Assembly: GCF_009680455.1 (NCBI RefSeq)
Contig: NZ_WKRD01000003.1
Span: 278,492 to 342,491 of the forward strand
Reading direction: 5' to 3'
Source of the DNA: Lachnospira eligens
Lineage (GTDB): Bacteria; Bacillota; Clostridia; Lachnospirales; Lachnospiraceae
Length of the DNA stretch: 64,000 bases
Shown one piece after another: positions 16,740 through 24,431 of this stretch. Every line of letters begins with the position of its first letter. Position 1 is the stretch's first letter. The position numbers were made by a program, and so were the translations under genes. The notes beneath the pieces are model-generated. The model made no database searches. It was not told the origin of the DNA and saw only the letters and a program-made list of their open reading frames with translations.

Positions 16740-18140
16740 ATGAACGAAAATCGTAATTCATTCAAGGGCTCTATAGGGTTCGTCCTTGCAGCAGCGGGTA
16801 GTGCTGTAGGACTTGGTAACATATGGAGATTTCCTTATTTGGCAGCTAAAGATGGAGGAGGATTATTCCTTGTTATTTACATTGTTTTAGCATTAACATT
16901 TGGTTTTACTCTACTCACAACAGAAATTGCTATTGGACGAAAGACAAAGCAGAGTCCGCTTACAGCTTACAGCAAGTTAAAGAGTAAGTGGAAGCCACTG
17001 GGTATTATTGCGTGTATTGTACCTATGATGATATTTCCATACTATGTAACAATCGGTGGATGGGTACTTAAGTATCTTCTTGTTTATATTACGGGTAATG
17101 GACATGCAGCAGCACAGGACGGATATTTCTCAGGATTTATCGGTCAGACAGCAGAGCCAATCATAATGATGCTTGTGTTTACAATAATTGTTGCATTTAT
17201 TATATTCCGTGGTGTTAACAGTGGTATTGAATCATCATCAAAGATTATCATGCCATTACTTATTGTGCTTGTTCTTGGTGTATCTGTATATTCACTTACA
17301 ATTTCATATACAGACATTGATGGCACAACAAGAACAGGTTTACAGGGATTAGGTGCTTATGTAATTCCTAACATGAAAGGAATTACTGTTAAGCAGTTCT
17401 GTACAGTTCTTATGGACGCAATGGGACAGCTTTTCTACAGTTTAAGTGTTGCTATGGGTATTATGATTGCATATGGTTCATATGTAAGTGATGATGCTAA
17501 TCTTGGAAAGTCAATTAACCAGATTGAGCTATTTGATACAATAGTTGCATTTCTTGCAGGTGTAATGATTATTCCTGCTGTATTTGTATTCATGGGAAGA
17601 GATGGAATGACAGCATCAGGTCCAAGTCTTATGTTTGTTTCGCTTCCTAAAGTATTTGATTCTATGGGATTTGCAGGAAATGTAATTGGTGCAATATTCT
17701 TTGCAATGGTATTCTTTGCAGCCCTTACAAGTGCGGTTTCAATTATGGAAGCTATTGTTTCAAGCTTTATGGATGAATTTAAGTTAAACAGAAACAAGGC
17801 TACAGCAATAGAAACTGTAATCGGTATAGCTGTTGCAGTTATCGTATGCTTAGGATATAATAAACTGTTATTTGATATTAAGCTCCCTAACGGAGTACAT
17901 GCACAGGTGCTTGATATTATGGATTATGTCAGCAATAATGTACTTATGCCAATAGTTTCTATAGGAACATGTATCCTTATTGGATGGATACTTAAGCCGA
18001 AGACTGTTATAGATGAAGTTGAGAAAACAGGAATTAAGATGGTAAGAAAGGGCCTTTATACAGTTATGGTAAAGTGGGTTGCTCCAATTCTTTTATTCCT
18101 TCTTCTTCTTAAATCACTTGGAATTCTTACTATAATCTGA
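16740..18140 (+). CDS. Sodium-dependent neurotransmitter:sodium symporter (NSS) family transporter
   Basis: A 466-aa LeuT-fold transporter with about 11-12 membrane helices. The broken TM1 signature AGSAVGLGNIWRFPYL (about residues 19-34) is intact, including the residues that bind Na+ and the substrate's amino and carboxyl groups. Bacterial members import amino acids such as Tyr, Trp or hydrophobic residues; the exact substrate cannot be read. The lipoprotein gene begins 42 bases downstream and is probably in the same operon. Confidence 0.93.
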   Translation: MNENRNSFKGSIGFVLAAAGSAVGLGNIWRFPYLAAKDGGGLFLVIYIVLALTFGFTLLTTEIAIGRKTKQSPLTAYSKLKSKWKPLGIIACIVPMMIFPYYVTIGGWVLKYLLVYITGNGHAAAQDGYFSGFIGQTAEPIIMMLVFTIIVAFIIFRGVNSGIESSSKIIMPLLIVLVLGVSVYSLTISYTDIDGTTRTGLQGLGAYVIPNMKGITVKQFCTVLMDAMGQLFYSLSVAMGIMIAYGSYVSDDANLGKSINQIELFDTIVAFLAGVMIIPAVFVFMGRDGMTASGPSLMFVSLPKVFDSMGFAGNVIGAIFFAMVFFAALTSAVSIMEAIVSSFMDEFKLNRNKATAIETVIGIAVAVIVCLGYNKLLFDIKLPNGVHAQVLDIMDYVSNNVLMPIVSIGTCILIGWILKPKTVIDEVEKTGIKMVRKGLYTVMVKWVAPILLFLLLLKSLGILTII

Positions 18141-18182
18141 CAAGTAAGATATTACGGCAGAGGTTAACAAGAGGTTTTTTGT

Positions 18183-19085
18183 ATGATTAGTAAAAAATGT
18201 TTTATAATCGCAATGGTTACACTTATGTCAATTCTGACACTGACCGGATGCAGCACTATGCTAAAGAATCCGATGAAATACATTCTTTCTCAGGACGAAA
18301 CCAGACAGGACAATTCAGATAAAGATAATGAAACAACATCAGAATCTGCAGATGATAACAAAGATGACAGTAACAGTGAGCCTGATATACGTGTGTATGG
18401 AACAGAAGATAATACAGATTATTCCATTGATGGAATGCTGGCAATAGCTAAAGACATTAATTCAGATATGAATAATAAAGATGTTAAAGGAGTTGTTCTT
18501 GTTCTCAATAAGAAATACTCAGAAGATGTCAGATATTTTCTGTCGCTTACAGTTAAGGATGATAAACCTCTTGTGATAATACCATATGATTATAACAACG
18601 GCAGTCCGGATTATAAGGTAGCGCAGGCAAAGAAGTATATTGATAAAGAACTTGATAAGACAGATAATGCCGATAATCAGTTACCAGAAGGATTTTTGGT
18701 TAATGTTAATGATTATATGATATTTGATATCGCGGACACTAAGAGATTAGATAACATAGATATTGTATATGATTATGTTGGAATTGATGCAGATGCATTA
18801 TATAAGAAAATGTATCTTAATGATGCTATAGTTATAGTTTCTTCAACTGCTGATGGAGAACTTTCAGAAGAACTTTCAGAAGCTGTATCAGGAAAGAATG
18901 CGGGTATTGTAGTAGTATCATGTAGTGAAGATGCATATATGAAAGGTGATTTTGCAGACTGTGGAGATAGTATCTTCTATACAGACATATCGCCTACTAA
19001 AGCGAGAATTATGCTGGCATTATTGTTAGATAATAATAGTGATTCAGATACATTTAAAAATGCTTTTACCAGGAGGAGAGTTTAA
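18183..19085 (+). CDS. Lipoprotein with a degenerate type II asparaginase fold
   Basis: A 300-aa secreted lipoprotein: lipobox LTGC (C23), an acidic linker (about residues 38-75), then a region that tracks type II L-asparaginase. Matches are RYFLSLTVKDDKPLVI (family AYFLxLTVKxDKPVV), GFLVNVNDYM (GVLVVMND), IDIVYDYVGIDADAL (VxIVYxYxxAD), GIVVVS, and DISPTKARIMLALLL (xLNPQKARxLLxLAL). The N-terminal TGGTIA nucleophile motif is absent, THGTDT is replaced by LVLNKKY, and GAMRP by IPYDY. It is therefore probably a catalytically dead binding or structural protein outside the membrane. Its stop overlaps the start of the SseB-like gene by one base. Confidence 0.7.
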   Translation: MISKKCFIIAMVTLMSILTLTGCSTMLKNPMKYILSQDETRQDNSDKDNETTSESADDNKDDSNSEPDIRVYGTEDNTDYSIDGMLAIAKDINSDMNNKDVKGVVLVLNKKYSEDVRYFLSLTVKDDKPLVIIPYDYNNGSPDYKVAQAKKYIDKELDKTDNADNQLPEGFLVNVNDYMIFDIADTKRLDNIDIVYDYVGIDADALYKKMYLNDAIVIVSSTADGELSEELSEAVSGKNAGIVVVSCSEDAYMKGDFADCGDSIFYTDISPTKARIMLALLLDNNSDSDTFKNAFTRRRV

Positions 19086-20041
19086 TGGATTCAATTAAAG
19101 CACAGGACATTATAAGACACATTTTTAAGGATGAAGATAAGGGTGTTGCGTATGTAACCGGACTTTCAATTACAGACGGAGTAGAAGTTCTTACTAAAGT
19201 TCTTCCAGAGCTTATCAAGAAGGCACAGGAAAAGAATAATGTCAATGATGAAGGATATTTTAATGAAATAGGTAATGTGTATAGAAAGATTGTTGTAGAT
19301 AAGCTTCTTAATGCTGATCACTTATGGACAATATATTGTGACAGCACAGGTTATCCATATATGGTTGATGATGATATAGTTGTATTATATGATTATACTA
19401 ATCATGCCAGAGTAGAAGAACAGCTTGGAAAATATGGATATGACATTTCATATGGTATTGAGGATAAGGATTCAATGCAGTATGAGATAGCTCATTTATA
19501 TCGTAACGGATGCAGGAATATCAGATTCACAGATGGCAAGGATAACGAGCTTATTGTTTCAAGAGAAGAGATTGGAACATATGACCAGTATATAAGAGAA
19601 GATTTCGTGACTAATCCAGGACTTCAGAATGCACTTATCAAGTTCTTCCAGGAGTACAGAAAGCCAGGAGATTCAACAGCTAAGGCGGCAATTTTAAGAG
19701 ATAAAGAAGCAGAACTTAAGAAAGCTATACGTAATGCGGATTACATGGTTCCTTGTACTAAGGAAGAGACAGATGAAGAGGTATCAATTTCACATCCATA
19801 TGTTGATATTACTGATAAAGTAAGCCACAAAGAAGGTGAGAAAGTTCTTGCACTTCCAGTATTTACAGATGGTTTAGAGATGGAAAAATGTTATGCAGGT
19901 AAGCATGAGGATATGCTTTACACATATATGGAACTTCTTAAGACAGTAAAGGAATTGGGTGCTTCAGGGATAGTTATTAATCCTTTAGGAGTAAGTTATT
20001 ACGTTCCGGTTGATATAATGAAGCAGCTTATAACAATGTAA
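19085..20041 (+). CDS. SseB-like domain protein
   Basis: A 318-aa cytoplasmic protein. The C-terminal part (about residues 250-318: KVLALPVFTDGLEME then GASGIVINPLGVSYYVPVDI) resembles the SseB domain, named for serine sensitivity in E. coli. The N-terminal 240 residues, with IYCDSTGYPYMVDDDIVVLYDY in the middle, I do not recognise. It is translationally coupled to the asparaginase-like lipoprotein (TAATG) and ends at a terminator, so the transporter, lipoprotein and this gene form a three-gene unit. Function unknown; a link to amino-acid homeostasis is inferred. Confidence 0.6.
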   Translation: MDSIKAQDIIRHIFKDEDKGVAYVTGLSITDGVEVLTKVLPELIKKAQEKNNVNDEGYFNEIGNVYRKIVVDKLLNADHLWTIYCDSTGYPYMVDDDIVVLYDYTNHARVEEQLGKYGYDISYGIEDKDSMQYEIAHLYRNGCRNIRFTDGKDNELIVSREEIGTYDQYIREDFVTNPGLQNALIKFFQEYRKPGDSTAKAAILRDKEAELKKAIRNADYMVPCTKEETDEEVSISHPYVDITDKVSHKEGEKVLALPVFTDGLEMEKCYAGKHEDMLYTYMELLKTVKELGASGIVINPLGVSYYVPVDIMKQLITM

Positions 20042-20064
20042 TAAAAGAATAAAATGTATATTTT

Positions 20065-20101
20065 AAAGACACACTGGTATCGTAATAACTGGTGTGTCTT
20101 T
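20065..20101 (+). terminator. Terminator between the SseB-like and polymerase genes
   Basis: AAAGACACAC / GTGTGTCTTT, 10 perfect pairs extended by 4 more through two G-T pairs, with a 9-base loop. The stem's own T-rich 3' arm provides the U-tract. Confidence 0.7.
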
Positions 20102-20125
20102 CTGAAATTCGGGAAGGAGGATGTG

Positions 20126-21493
20126 ATGGAAAGAGTATATATTGCAATTGATCTAAAATCATTCTATGCAAGTGTTGAGTGTGTTGAACGAGAGTCAGAC
20201 CCGCTTACCACTAATCTCGTTGTAGCTGATGAATCTAGAACAGCCAAAACAATATGTCTTGCAGTTACTCCTTCTCTTAAGAAATATGGACTTTCCGGAC
20301 GAAGCAGGCTTTTTGAGGTAGAACAGAAGGCAAAAGAAATTGAAGAACGCACAGGAAAGAAGCTAGAATATACTGTAGCAGTTCCAAGAATGGGACTTTA
20401 TATAGAATATTCGTCGAAGATATATTCTATATATCTTAAATATTTCAGCAAGGATGACATAACTGTATACAGTATTGATGAAGTATTTATTGATGCAACA
20501 GATTATATGAAGCTGTATAATATGACGGCAAGACAACTTACCGCAAAAGTTATTGAGGATGTGTATGATACGACAGGAATAACGGCTACTGCAGGAATTG
20601 CACCTAATCTGTATCTGTGCAAGATAGCAATGGATATAGTTGCAAAGCATATACAGGCAGACAGCAAGGGTGTGCGTATCGCAGAATTAAGTGTTAATGA
20701 TTACAGAAAAATGTTATGGGGTCATACACCTCTTACTGACTTCTGGAGGGTTGGACCAGGAATATCAAGACAGCTTGAAAAACATGGGATAAAGACTATG
20801 GGGGATATTGCGAGAATGTCTCTTGAAGATGAGGACTGGCTGTATAAGCAGTTTGGTGTAGATGCAGAGATTCTAATAGACCACGCATGGGGATATGAAC
20901 CGTGTACAATTGCAGATATTAAGAAATATAAGCCCAAGGCGAGCAGCCTGTGTTCAGGACAGGTGTTAAAAGAGCCATATACATTTGAAGACGCAAGAAT
21001 AGTAGTTGGAGAGATGGCAGATGAGCTTGCATTGGATTTAGTTGATAAAGGTTTTGTGACTGATTCGATTGCGTTAAATGTAACTTATGACAGGGTAAAT
21101 GTTGATAAAGGAACTTACAAGGGTGAAATCCATGTGGACAGATATGGAAGGGAAGTTCCACAAGGACTTAATAAATCTGTTTCACTTACGACATGTACAT
21201 CTTCATCAAAACAGTTAAGAGAAGCTTTTCTTGATATATATGATAAATACACTAACAGAAAGCTGTATATCAGGAAGTTAAATCTTACAGTTGCCAATCT
21301 TACTAATGAGGGGTTTCAGCAGTTTGATATGTTTACAGACCAGACACAGCTTGAACGCGAAAAGAAGATGCAGCATGCAATGCTTGATATTAAGAAAAAA
21401 TATGGTAAGAATGCGGTGATGAAAGCTAATAACCTGCAGAACAAGGCGACTGCAATTGAAAGAAACGGTCAGATTGGAGGTCACAGGGCATAG
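20126..21493 (+). CDS. Y-family (UmuC/UvrX-type) translesion DNA polymerase
   Basis: A 455-aa error-prone lesion-bypass polymerase. Catalytic residues are seen in AIDLKSFYASVE (D9, steric-gate region F13/Y14) and YSIDEVFID (D/E near residues 117-118). A helix-hairpin-helix (WRVGPGISRQLEKHGIKTMGDIA) and a little-finger domain follow. ATG 20126 is set by AGGAGG (20115-20120) 5 bases before; the longer in-frame frame from 20054 crosses the terminator hairpin. It is followed after 3 bases by a YolD-like gene, the usual partner of UvrX-type polymerases in Firmicutes. I saw no SOS box. Confidence 0.94.
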   Translation: MERVYIAIDLKSFYASVECVERESDPLTTNLVVADESRTAKTICLAVTPSLKKYGLSGRSRLFEVEQKAKEIEERTGKKLEYTVAVPRMGLYIEYSSKIYSIYLKYFSKDDITVYSIDEVFIDATDYMKLYNMTARQLTAKVIEDVYDTTGITATAGIAPNLYLCKIAMDIVAKHIQADSKGVRIAELSVNDYRKMLWGHTPLTDFWRVGPGISRQLEKHGIKTMGDIARMSLEDEDWLYKQFGVDAEILIDHAWGYEPCTIADIKKYKPKASSLCSGQVLKEPYTFEDARIVVGEMADELALDLVDKGFVTDSIALNVTYDRVNVDKGTYKGEIHVDRYGREVPQGLNKSVSLTTCTSSSKQLREAFLDIYDKYTNRKLYIRKLNLTVANLTNEGFQQFDMFTDQTQLEREKKMQHAMLDIKKKYGKNAVMKANNLQNKATAIERNGQIGGHRA

Positions 21494-21496
21494 CTT

Positions 21497-21709
21497 ATGG
21501 GAAAATATGATGATATAATTAATATGAAATGGCCGGTACCGAGTAAAAGACCAAGAATGGATATGGAAAGCAGAGCTAAGATATTCCTGCCTTTCTCAGC
21601 ATTGAAGGGTCTTGGCAATGCTATTGATGAGCAGAATAAAACCAAAGATAATATGAGAGAATACGAATATTTTGACGAGGAGAATAAGGGAGAAGAATTT
21701 TATGAGTAA
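21497..21709 (+). CDS. YolD-like protein
   Basis: A 70-aa protein with the pattern found in YolD-like partners of Y-family polymerases: MGKYDDIINM, then RPRMDMESRAKIFLPFSALKG. Their function is unclear (possibly an analogue of UmuD-type accessory proteins). The ATG lies 3 bases after the polymerase stop and the gene's last 8 bases overlap the MATE start. Confidence 0.8.
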   Translation: MGKYDDIINMKWPVPSKRPRMDMESRAKIFLPFSALKGLGNAIDEQNKTKDNMREYEYFDEENKGEEFYE

Positions 21710-23063
21710 TACAATGAAAGAAAATAAAATGGGTACAATGCCTGTTAATAAGCTGCTTATTAATATGGCGCTGCCAATGATGATATCAATGCTTGTACAG
21801 GCACTGTATAATATTGTTGACAGTATATTTGTTGCAAGAATAAGTGAGGAAGCACTTACAGCGGTTTCAATGGCATTTCCAATGCAGAATCTTATGATTG
21901 GTGTTGCAGGCGGCGTGGGTGTAGGTACTAATGCGCTGCTTTCAAGGGCATTAGGAGAAGGAAGGCATGAAGAAGCTGATAAAATGGCTGTGCATGGTAT
22001 ATTCATAACGGCTTGCAGCTATATAATATTTCTTGCCATAGGGCTTTTCTTTGCCAGAGAGTTTTTTGTTATTCAGGGTGCTAATGAAGTGATAGCTGAC
22101 TATGGTTATGATTATCTTTCAGTTATTCTTATAGTCAGCTTTGGTTGTCTGTTCCAGATGATATTTGAGAGGTTATTACAGGCTACAGGAAGAACATTTT
22201 ACAGCATGATTACACAGGGTACAGGTGCAATAATTAATATTATTCTTGACCCGATACTTATATTTGGTCTGTTTGGTGCACCAAAGCTTGGTATTGTAGG
22301 TGCAGCAGTAGCTACGGTTGCGGGCCAGATTGTTGCAGCCGTTATGGCAGTGATATTTAATATTAAGGTTAATAAAGAGATACATATTACTTTTAAGGGA
22401 TTCAGACCATCAGGAAAAAGAATTTGCAATATCTTATTCATAGGAATTCCATCAGTTATTATGATGGCAATTGGTTCTGTTATGACATTCTGCATGAATA
22501 AGATTCTGGTTGTATTTACATCAACAGCGGTTGCTGTATTTGGTGTGTATTTTAAACTGCAGAGCTTTGCATTTATGCCAATATTTGGTATGAACAGTGG
22601 AATGGTTCCTATAATAGCTTTTAATTATGGGGCCAAGAGAGAAGACAGAGTTATACAGACACTTAAGCTTGCAGTAATGTATGCAGAGATAATAATGATA
22701 CTTTTTATGATTGCAGTTCAGATATTCCCGGTTCCAATGCTGTCAATATTTAGTGCATCGTCAGATATGATACGAATGGGAGTTCCTGCTTTAAGGACTA
22801 TATCAATAAGTTTTATATTTGCAGGAATATGTATTATATGCAGTTCGTTCTTTCAGGCACTTGGAAGCAGCATATACAGCATGCTTGTATCATTTGTAAG
22901 ACAGATTATATTCCTTGTGCCATGTGCTTATATTTTTTCGAAAACAGGGAATGTTAATCTTGTATGGTGGGCATGGCCTATTGCAGAGCTTGCTTCAGTC
23001 GCGTTAAGTGTATTCTTCTTTATCAGGGTAAGAAAGAAGAAGTTCGCATTTATGGAACAGTAA
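21702..23063 (+). CDS. MATE family efflux transporter
   Basis: A 453-aa multidrug/toxin extrusion-type antiporter with about 12 membrane helices in two bundles. Landmarks are LLINMALPMMISMLVQALYN with VDSIFVARISEEALTAVS in the first helices and a second bundle from about residue 235 (RICNILFIGIPSVIMM). ATG 21702 (MSNTMKEN) is preferred to the upstream TTG at 21672 because GGGAGAAG precedes it. It overlaps the yolD end by 8 bases. Substrate unknown. Confidence 0.93.
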   Translation: MSNTMKENKMGTMPVNKLLINMALPMMISMLVQALYNIVDSIFVARISEEALTAVSMAFPMQNLMIGVAGGVGVGTNALLSRALGEGRHEEADKMAVHGIFITACSYIIFLAIGLFFAREFFVIQGANEVIADYGYDYLSVILIVSFGCLFQMIFERLLQATGRTFYSMITQGTGAIINIILDPILIFGLFGAPKLGIVGAAVATVAGQIVAAVMAVIFNIKVNKEIHITFKGFRPSGKRICNILFIGIPSVIMMAIGSVMTFCMNKILVVFTSTAVAVFGVYFKLQSFAFMPIFGMNSGMVPIIAFNYGAKREDRVIQTLKLAVMYAEIIMILFMIAVQIFPVPMLSIFSASSDMIRMGVPALRTISISFIFAGICIICSSFFQALGSSIYSMLVSFVRQIIFLVPCAYIFSKTGNVNLVWWAWPIAELASVALSVFFFIRVRKKKFAFMEQ

Positions 23064-23094
23064 CGGATATAATTCAGAAAGATGAGGATAAGAT

Positions 23095-23490
23095 ATGAAC
23101 AGACATATAGAAAAAGCTAAAGAACTCCGTTCACCTGAAAAATGTTATAACTGTGCAGAAACTATTATGATGGCTTATGCTGATGATCTGGGATTGAGTG
23201 AGACACAGGCAGAATGCCTTGGATGTAATTTCGGCGGAGGTATGAAATGTGGTGGAACATGTGGTGCAATTACCGGAGGGCTTATGGTGCTTGGAGCATT
23301 GGGAGTAAGCAGTCCGGCTGTTGTTGGTGCATTTCAGAGAACTATCAGGGATAACCACGATGGAATGACTAACTGTGCGGATCTTTTAAGAGATAATGCT
23401 TTAAAGGGTGGCGAAAAAAAGGCGCATTGTGACAGTATGATTATGGAATCAATAAGGCTTATTGATGAGCTGGCTGATAAAGATAAATAA
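23095..23490 (+). CDS. C_GCAxxG_C_C family redox protein
   Basis: A 131-aa Cys-rich protein with the defining run CLGCNFGGGMKCGGTCGA and later single Cys residues (NCADLL, HCDSMI). Family members are thought to be redox or metal proteins, often near electron-transfer systems; the biochemical role is not settled. It lies 31 bases after the MATE gene and probably ends the operon, since a strong terminator follows. Confidence 0.88.
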   Translation: MNRHIEKAKELRSPEKCYNCAETIMMAYADDLGLSETQAECLGCNFGGGMKCGGTCGAITGGLMVLGALGVSSPAVVGAFQRTIRDNHDGMTNCADLLRDNALKGGEKKAHCDSMIMESIRLIDELADKDK

Positions 23491-23558
23491 AATGCTGCGA
23501 AACTATTGATAACTTTTATCAATAAGAAGCGGTGAATTATATAGTAAAATATGATAAA

Positions 23559-23600
23559 GTAAGCGTGGTTAGGGCGTTCTAACCAATGCTTACTTTTTTT
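23559..23600 (+). terminator. Terminator containing a GTTAG-N6-CTAAC core
   Basis: GTAAGC (23559-23564) pairs with GCTTAC (23588-23593), and inside them GGTTAG pairs with CTAACC around loop GGCGTT; TTTTTTT follows. The inner palindrome GTTAG-N6-CTAAC (23568-23583) is the same pattern as the feoA operator, which may be coincidence or a dual-use site. Confidence 0.85.
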
Positions 23601-23628
23601 GTGCCTATTGATGATGAATTATTATATA

Positions 23629-23689
23629 TTGACACAAAATTAATAAGTGCTAATATAATGAATATATGAATAAGTGTTCATATAATAAT
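23629..23689 (+). promoter_or_regulatory. ABC exporter promoter with tandem/palindromic operator
   Basis: TTGACA (23629-23634) and TATAAT (23654-23659), spacing 19. A perfect palindrome TATATGAA-taagtg-TTCATATA occupies 23663-23684. The block AATAAGTGnTnATATAAT is repeated 28 bases apart (23642 and 23670), placing the two copies on the promoter and the start region. A repressor site is likely; its regulator is unknown. Confidence 0.6.
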
Positions 23690-23718
23690 ATAAGAGGGCA
23701 TGCCCGAAGGAGGTATAT

Positions 23719-24417
23719 ATGTTTTTAGAGATTAAGGGAATCAAAAAGCATTATGGAGAAGGCGAGAGCCGGGTGGAAGTGCTGAATGGTATTGACATAG
23801 AAGTTAATAAAGGGGAAATCGTTGTATTACTTGGTCCATCAGGTTCTGGTAAGTCAACACTGCTTAATATAATTGGTGGTATTGATGATGCAGACGAGGG
23901 TTACATATCAATAGATGGCGAAAAGACAGCAGATATGAATGAGAAGCGTCTTACACAGTACAGAAGAAAGCATCTCGGATATGTTTTTCAGATGTATAAT
24001 CTTATACCTAACCTTACTGTAAGAGAGAATATTGAGGTTGGTGCTTACCTAAGTGATAAGGCACTTGATACAGATGAGATTCTTAATACATTAGGACTTT
24101 CAGATCACGCCGATAAGAAGCCTAATCAGTTGTCAGGCGGCCAGCAGCAGAGAACTTCAATTGGAAGAGCTATTATAAAAAATCCGGATATCCTGTTGTG
24201 TGATGAGCCTACAGGAGCACTTGATTACAACACATCTAAGGATATATTAAAGCTTATTGAAGACGTTAATAAGAAGTACGGTAATACTATAATAATAGTT
24301 ACACATAATGACGCTATCAAAAATATGGCAGACAGGGTTATTACATTAAGAGATGGCAGAATCCGTAAGAACTATGTTAATGATAATAAGATTGCAGCAG
24401 CAGACCTTGAATGGTAA
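23719..24417 (+). CDS. ABC transporter ATPase, MacB/LolD type
   Basis: A 232-aa ATPase of the MacB/FtsE-like exporter group: Walker A GPSGSGKST, Q-loop YVFQMYNLIPNLTV, signature SGGQQQRTSIGRAI, Walker B LLCDEPTGALD, H-loop VTHN. It precedes its permease, with the permease ribosome binding site in the overlap region. Such pairs export peptides or antimicrobials or act in envelope stress responses in Firmicutes. Confidence 0.95.
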   Translation: MFLEIKGIKKHYGEGESRVEVLNGIDIEVNKGEIVVLLGPSGSGKSTLLNIIGGIDDADEGYISIDGEKTADMNEKRLTQYRRKHLGYVFQMYNLIPNLTVRENIEVGAYLSDKALDTDEILNTLGLSDHADKKPNQLSGGQQQRTSIGRAIIKNPDILLCDEPTGALDYNTSKDILKLIEDVNKKYGNTIIIVTHNDAIKNMADRVITLRDGRIRKNYVNDNKIAAADLEW

Positions 24418-24431
24418 GAGAGGAGTTAAGT

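Noticed and set aside
20054..20125. Longer start for the Y-family polymerase
   Set aside because: The extra residues are encoded by the terminator hairpin, while AGGAGG sits just before ATG 20126.
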